Source of the DNA: Nocardioides islandensis
GTDB taxonomy: Bacteria > Actinomycetota > Actinomycetes > Propionibacteriales > Nocardioidaceae
Direction: 5' to 3'
DNA length: 64,000 bases
Assembly (NCBI RefSeq): GCF_015352455.1
Contig: NZ_JADKPN010000003.1
Span: forward strand, 186,001-250,000
A program made the translations under genes and the position numbers. The notes under the pieces are model-generated. The model made no database searches and was not told the DNA's origin. It saw nothing but the letters and a program-made list of their open reading frames with translations. This document shows positions 61,801-64,000 of the stretch, one piece after another. Positions within the stretch are counted from its first letter, which is position 1; each line of letters begins with the position of its first letter.

Positions 61801-63084
61801 GGACGTCGGCTGTGGAGCACGGCGGGTCAGCCGGGCTCGCACGGGTGCGTCCTTCTGACCGTCGCGTTCCGGCCGGGACGGCTTTTCTGCACCACCGGCA
61901 GCCTGGTGGAGGAGCGCGACCCCAGGACGGGTCTGCTGGGACAGACGCTCGACTCACAGTTCGGGCCCTTGGGGGCCACGGCAGTGCACAGCGCCTCGGA
62001 CGGCTCTCAGATACTCGTGGAGTTCCAACACATCGGGGCGTCGTACGCCCGGTGGAACCTCGACGGCCCCGGTCTCGGTGCCCGGCTGCTCGTGCCCGGC
62101 GCGGCCGCGGTCGGCGGCTACGACCCGACCGGCCGGTGGTGGCTGGCCCGGGCGGCAGACGGCTCCACCGCGATCCACGACGACCAGGGCCGACGCGTGC
62201 TCCGGCTACCCCCGGGGCGGGCCGGCTGGGTGTCGCCGGACACGGTGGCGGTGCTCGGCCGGAAGCCGGTCCTCGTGCAGATACCGAGTCGACGGGTGAT
62301 GGGGATACCGGTCCCGGGTGCCTCCGCGGCGTACCCCGGGGGCGGCGAGGGGAGGTACGCGTGGGCAGTCAGCCGACGCGGCGACACGACCTTCGTCACC
62401 CGCTTCGAGATCGGCGCCGACGACGTGGCGGGTCCGGTCATCGAGCTGCCCGGCGTGGAGGACGCGCGCGTTGCCGCGGACGACCGGCGGGTGCTGGTGA
62501 CCTACCACTCCCAGGGCCTCCAGGGGTTCCTGCGCGAGTGGGAGACCAGGGAGTTCGACGCGCTGAACGGCGCGGAGGTCTCCCGCGGACTCGAGCGGAA
62601 CGCCAGCGTCCTGCTCACCTCCGACGGCAACGTCCTCTCCGGTGACGACGACGGGCGGATCGTGGTCGGGCCCGAGATCTTCACCGACGGCATCCTGCTC
62701 GCCCGGGCGAAGACAGCCGTGGTCGGAGTGCAGGTCAGCCGCGATCGGTCGCGGGTGCTGGCCACGTCCACCGACCAGGACCTCTACCTCGTCGACTGGT
62801 CCTCCCGGGCCCGCCTCGGAGATCCGATCCCCACGCAGCCCCCGGATGGGGTGCGGGGCGGTTGGTTACGCCCCGACGGCCGGGCCCTGCTCATCAACAC
62901 CCCCGCGGGCGTCGTGCTCTGGGACGTGACTCCGGACGGCATGGTCGAGGCACTGTGCGCGCTGGCAGCGCGGAACCCCACCTACGAGGAGTGGAAGACG
63001 TTCTTCGGCGATGTGGAGGCGTACGACGAGCCGGTCTGTCCCGGCTACCCGACCGCCGCAGACCAGGTCGACCAGACGTCCTGA
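58894..63084 (+). CDS. SARP-type regulator with STAND ATPase and beta-propeller domains (AfsR-like architecture)
   Basis: 1396 residues. (1) OmpR-type winged helix (RRLRVLGPLEVDDSGKAL...AEALWGEQPPPSW) and BTAD helical domain to about residue 245, as in SARP activators. (2) nSTAND1-type NTPase: GLEPYLEGDGDTFFGRDADVV, P-loop SGPSGSGKSSLVRAGL near 295, Walker B VLVVDQLEEAF near 346, and a winged-helix end (ARRRMLDLLVRGRLV). (3) A hydrophobic span near 661-684 (LRVLVAAALALLVLAGVAW). (4) About 700 residues of WD40-like propeller. STAND proteins switch state on ligand sensing, here perhaps across or at the membrane. GTG 58894 is set by the leaderless promoter. Confidence 0.88.
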   Translation: MRRLRVLGPLEVDDSGKALGPRDRVVVSALALRPGERVDAEILAEALWGEQPPPSWPKVVQGCVSRLRQALGVDAIETVAGGYRLAADRLDLDRQQFEDLVTRAEEHLARRSPERAVPLLREALALWRGPAFDSLEEWLPGRLEAVRLGQLRLSAEEDLLQARLDAGDHLGVAADGTVLTGQQPFRERRWALLALAQYRGGRQADALASIRAARRALGQELGLDPGSELVTLESRILAQDPSLAADHEVRIAGQACPWKGLEPYLEGDGDTFFGRDADVVACLARLDEAPILVVSGPSGSGKSSLVRAGLVPRLRRAGRPVAVFTPGRDGAAAMAAARQPWPGHPVLVVDQLEEAFTLGDPQEALAWLRQLSRYARESAPVVVAVRGDHVAALAAEPELARLVERGLHLVAPLDGAGVREVVEGPARSAGLRLEPGLVDLLVRDAEGQPGALPLLSHALAETWRRREDTLLTVDGYRAAGGIRDAVAASAERLYEGVSPEEQADVRWLMLHLVSLSETGEPFRTPLAADVATGLGDARRRMLDLLVRGRLVTSHAQGYDLAHEALVRAWPRLRSWLDEDRAGQQIRRHLAVAAAGWEALDRSESELYRGARLTAALDWLERGQEPLGDTERSFVDASRAAADADVRRLAQEAGRQRAQNRRLRVLVAAALALLVLAGVAWQVAVDRGGAAARGRDAATAAARTAEHESMVARSVALRASDRPVAGLLAVRAWQEQPDVLSESALLSNLPFGSGFLGYRANPFGAFMAAAEVPGQDRFLVASGTSVGLMDPVTGRTTGPVRRYLPAVEVPSVLRVSADGRRAVQLVTPSISTACPPSCPVIAVYDLQPLRAHRRAIETDFTASDVAVSPDGSLVTAVGGEGRWDVRTWETASGRLVAQDRMGVTAVAYSGPDRLLLGARTGPLREVSARTLGLLRLLPVPARTADVRILVAGRTIAVAGTRGQLALDRLSGRRLWSTAGQPGSHGCVLLTVAFRPGRLFCTTGSLVEERDPRTGLLGQTLDSQFGPLGATAVHSASDGSQILVEFQHIGASYARWNLDGPGLGARLLVPGAAAVGGYDPTGRWWLARAADGSTAIHDDQGRRVLRLPPGRAGWVSPDTVAVLGRKPVLVQIPSRRVMGIPVPGASAAYPGGGEGRYAWAVSRRGDTTFVTRFEIGADDVAGPVIELPGVEDARVAADDRRVLVTYHSQGLQGFLREWETREFDALNGAEVSRGLERNASVLLTSDGNVLSGDDDGRIVVGPEIFTDGILLARAKTAVVGVQVSRDRSRVLATSTDQDLYLVDWSSRARLGDPIPTQPPDGVRGGWLRPDGRALLINTPAGVVLWDVTPDGMVEALCALAARNPTYEEWKTFFGDVEAYDEPVCPGYPTAADQVDQTS

Positions 63085-63088
63085 CATG

Positions 63089-63712
63089 TCATCGACGGGT
63101 CTCGCGGTAGTGCCGCGCGCCGGTGACCGCCAGCACGCCCGCCCCGGCGAACCCGAACACGAACGGTGAGAAGACGGCCCCGAGGATCGAGCCGACGAAG
63201 CTCCAGGCGCCGAAGACGCGCGCGATGCGCAGCTCGCCCTCGGAGCCGTCGCACTCAACGACGACGTGCCCGTTGCCCGTGGGGAACTTCCCGACGCCGA
63301 CCCACTCGTCGCCGTTCATGCTCACGCTCACGCTGACGTCGGTGTCGATCGGCAGCTCGGTGCCGCTGGTGTCGGTGGTCGAGCAGCCGCGGCTGTCACC
63401 GGGCCGGGCCCAGATCATCCGCTCCGTGCCCGGAGGCAGGTCGACCTGGCTGGATCCCGGCACCCGGATGTCGACGGAGTCGGAGAAGACCCGCAGACCC
63501 TGGGTCACCGCGACCCCGATGAACACGAGCATCAGCACGAAGCCGAGCACGATGAGCCCGGTCCCGAACAGGTACCAGGCCTTGCGAGGGATCCGGCGCG
63601 GCTTCTCCTCCGCGGACCTGGCCGGCTTCGGCGGCGCTGGTGGGTCGCCGTAGGGCCACCCGGGCGGTGGCTGGGCGTACGGCTGCCCGGGTGGCACCTC
63701 CGTGGGATCCAT
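63089..63712 (-). CDS. Membrane protein with Pro-rich N-terminus, function unknown
   Basis: 207 residues: a cytoplasmic Pro-rich start (DPTEVPPGQPYAQPPPGWPY), a membrane span (WYLFGTGLIVLGFVLMLVFIGVAV), an outer domain of about 100 residues (IRVPGSSQVDLPPGTERMIW, with cysteines in RGCSTTD and VVECDG), and a second span near the C-terminus (FVGSILGAVFSPFVFGFAGAGVLAV). It recalls the small Pro-rich DUF-type actinobacterial membrane proteins but I cannot name a family. ATG 63712 chosen; ATG 63724 adds four residues. Its stop lies 4 bases from that of the convergent SARP gene. Confidence 0.75.
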   Translation of the reverse strand: MDPTEVPPGQPYAQPPPGWPYGDPPAPPKPARSAEEKPRRIPRKAWYLFGTGLIVLGFVLMLVFIGVAVTQGLRVFSDSVDIRVPGSSQVDLPPGTERMIWARPGDSRGCSTTDTSGTELPIDTDVSVSVSMNGDEWVGVGKFPTGNGHVVVECDGSEGELRIARVFGAWSFVGSILGAVFSPFVFGFAGAGVLAVTGARHYRETRR

Positions 63713-63738
63713 GCGACGAATCATGGACGACGCTGCCG

Positions 63739-64000
63739 TCAGTCAGTCCCGTCCGGGAGGCACGGGTGCACCACGCGCCTCAGGACACGTGCGTGCGACA
63801 GCGTGGCGTCGCGACGATCGGCCGTCAGCTCGAGCAGACGGTCGCTGCCACACCTCGCGGTCTCCGGGTCGAAGCCCTTCCGCACCAGTGCCAACGAGAC
63901 CTCGGTGTGGAGCACGGCCAGGTCCATCGCCGCGTGCGAGCGATCAGCGCCGACCTCGGTCGCCCTCTTCGGTGCGCAGGACTCGAGCACGAGCTGCTGA
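63739..64000 (-). CDS. Unknown protein, C-terminal fragment (start outside window)
   Basis: The frame is open to the right edge; a GTG at 63990 is only one possible start. Visible C-terminal part: LESCAPKRATEVGADRSHAA, LHTEVSLALVRKGFDPETARC, ending VVHPCLPDGTD. Three cysteines and mixed charged sequence; it may be the end of an exported protein. No family recognised. It ends 15-27 bases before the start of the neighbouring membrane-protein gene, on the same strand. Confidence 0.5.
   Translation of the reverse strand, partial: QQLVLESCAPKRATEVGADRSHAAMDLAVLHTEVSLALVRKGFDPETARCGSDRLLELTADRRDATLSHARVLRRVVHPCLPDGTD

Overview
The window is a 64-kb piece of a high-GC actinobacterial chromosome. 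Gene order and protein style suggest a Nocardioidaceae-like organism (Nocardioides or a close relative); this assignment is inference. GTG and TTG starts are common, overlaps of the GTGA/ATGA type abound, and many genes have a TANNNT box 6-8 bases before the start codon, as expected for leaderless actinobacterial mRNAs. The backbone is the conserved actinobacterial run gltX - tRNA-Gln - tRNA-Glu - iclR-type regulator - leuCD - hup - cofC/fbiD - plsC - gpsA - ddl - DUF3515 - Lrp-like - thiL - rpmB - DAK2/FakA - recG - rsmD - coaD - DUF177 - rpmF - rnc - mutM - smc - ftsY - amt - glnB - glnD - ffh. It covers envelope precursors, leucine synthesis, ribosome parts, DNA repair, chromosome organisation, protein targeting and nitrogen control.

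Several blocks interrupt this backbone. The largest (about 2459-19600) starts 12 bases after tRNA-Glu. It holds a cytosolic group 3b-like [NiFe]-hydrogenase locus: hypE, hypD, hypC and hypF on the minus strand, diverging from an operon for a diaphorase iron-sulfur subunit, a stand-alone cyclic-nucleotide-binding protein, a flavin/2Fe-2S subunit, the small and large hydrogenase subunits and the maturation protease. A near-consensus DosR-type hypoxia box lies in the divergent promoter. hypA and hypB are not in the window. Next come an aminoglycoside-phosphotransferase-fold protein, an ABC exporter with a two-component system, and an ada-alkA fusion with ogt (adaptive response to DNA alkylation). 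A second inserted block (45261-49227) encodes a 1010-residue two-domain glycosyltransferase and an RgpF-like protein between ftsY and amt.

After ffh the order becomes accessory: an NYN-like protein, a frameshifted alkA-like glycosylase, a GtrA membrane protein, an amidohydrolase, and a 1396-residue SARP-BTAD / STAND ATPase / beta-propeller regulator. The regulator diverges from a gene for a small secreted two-cysteine peptide. Between them lie three GGTATC direct repeats spaced 22 and 11 bases apart, the geometry of SARP binding sites.

The window is rich in intergenic inverted repeats, most at convergent gene ends. They include two copies of a dispersed 90-base palindromic element with a GCGATCGC core (19601-19693 and 53365-53454), a perfect 33-base-arm hairpin (55834-55909) and a nested cruciform-like element (25806-25916). 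No CRISPR array, transposase or integrase was seen.
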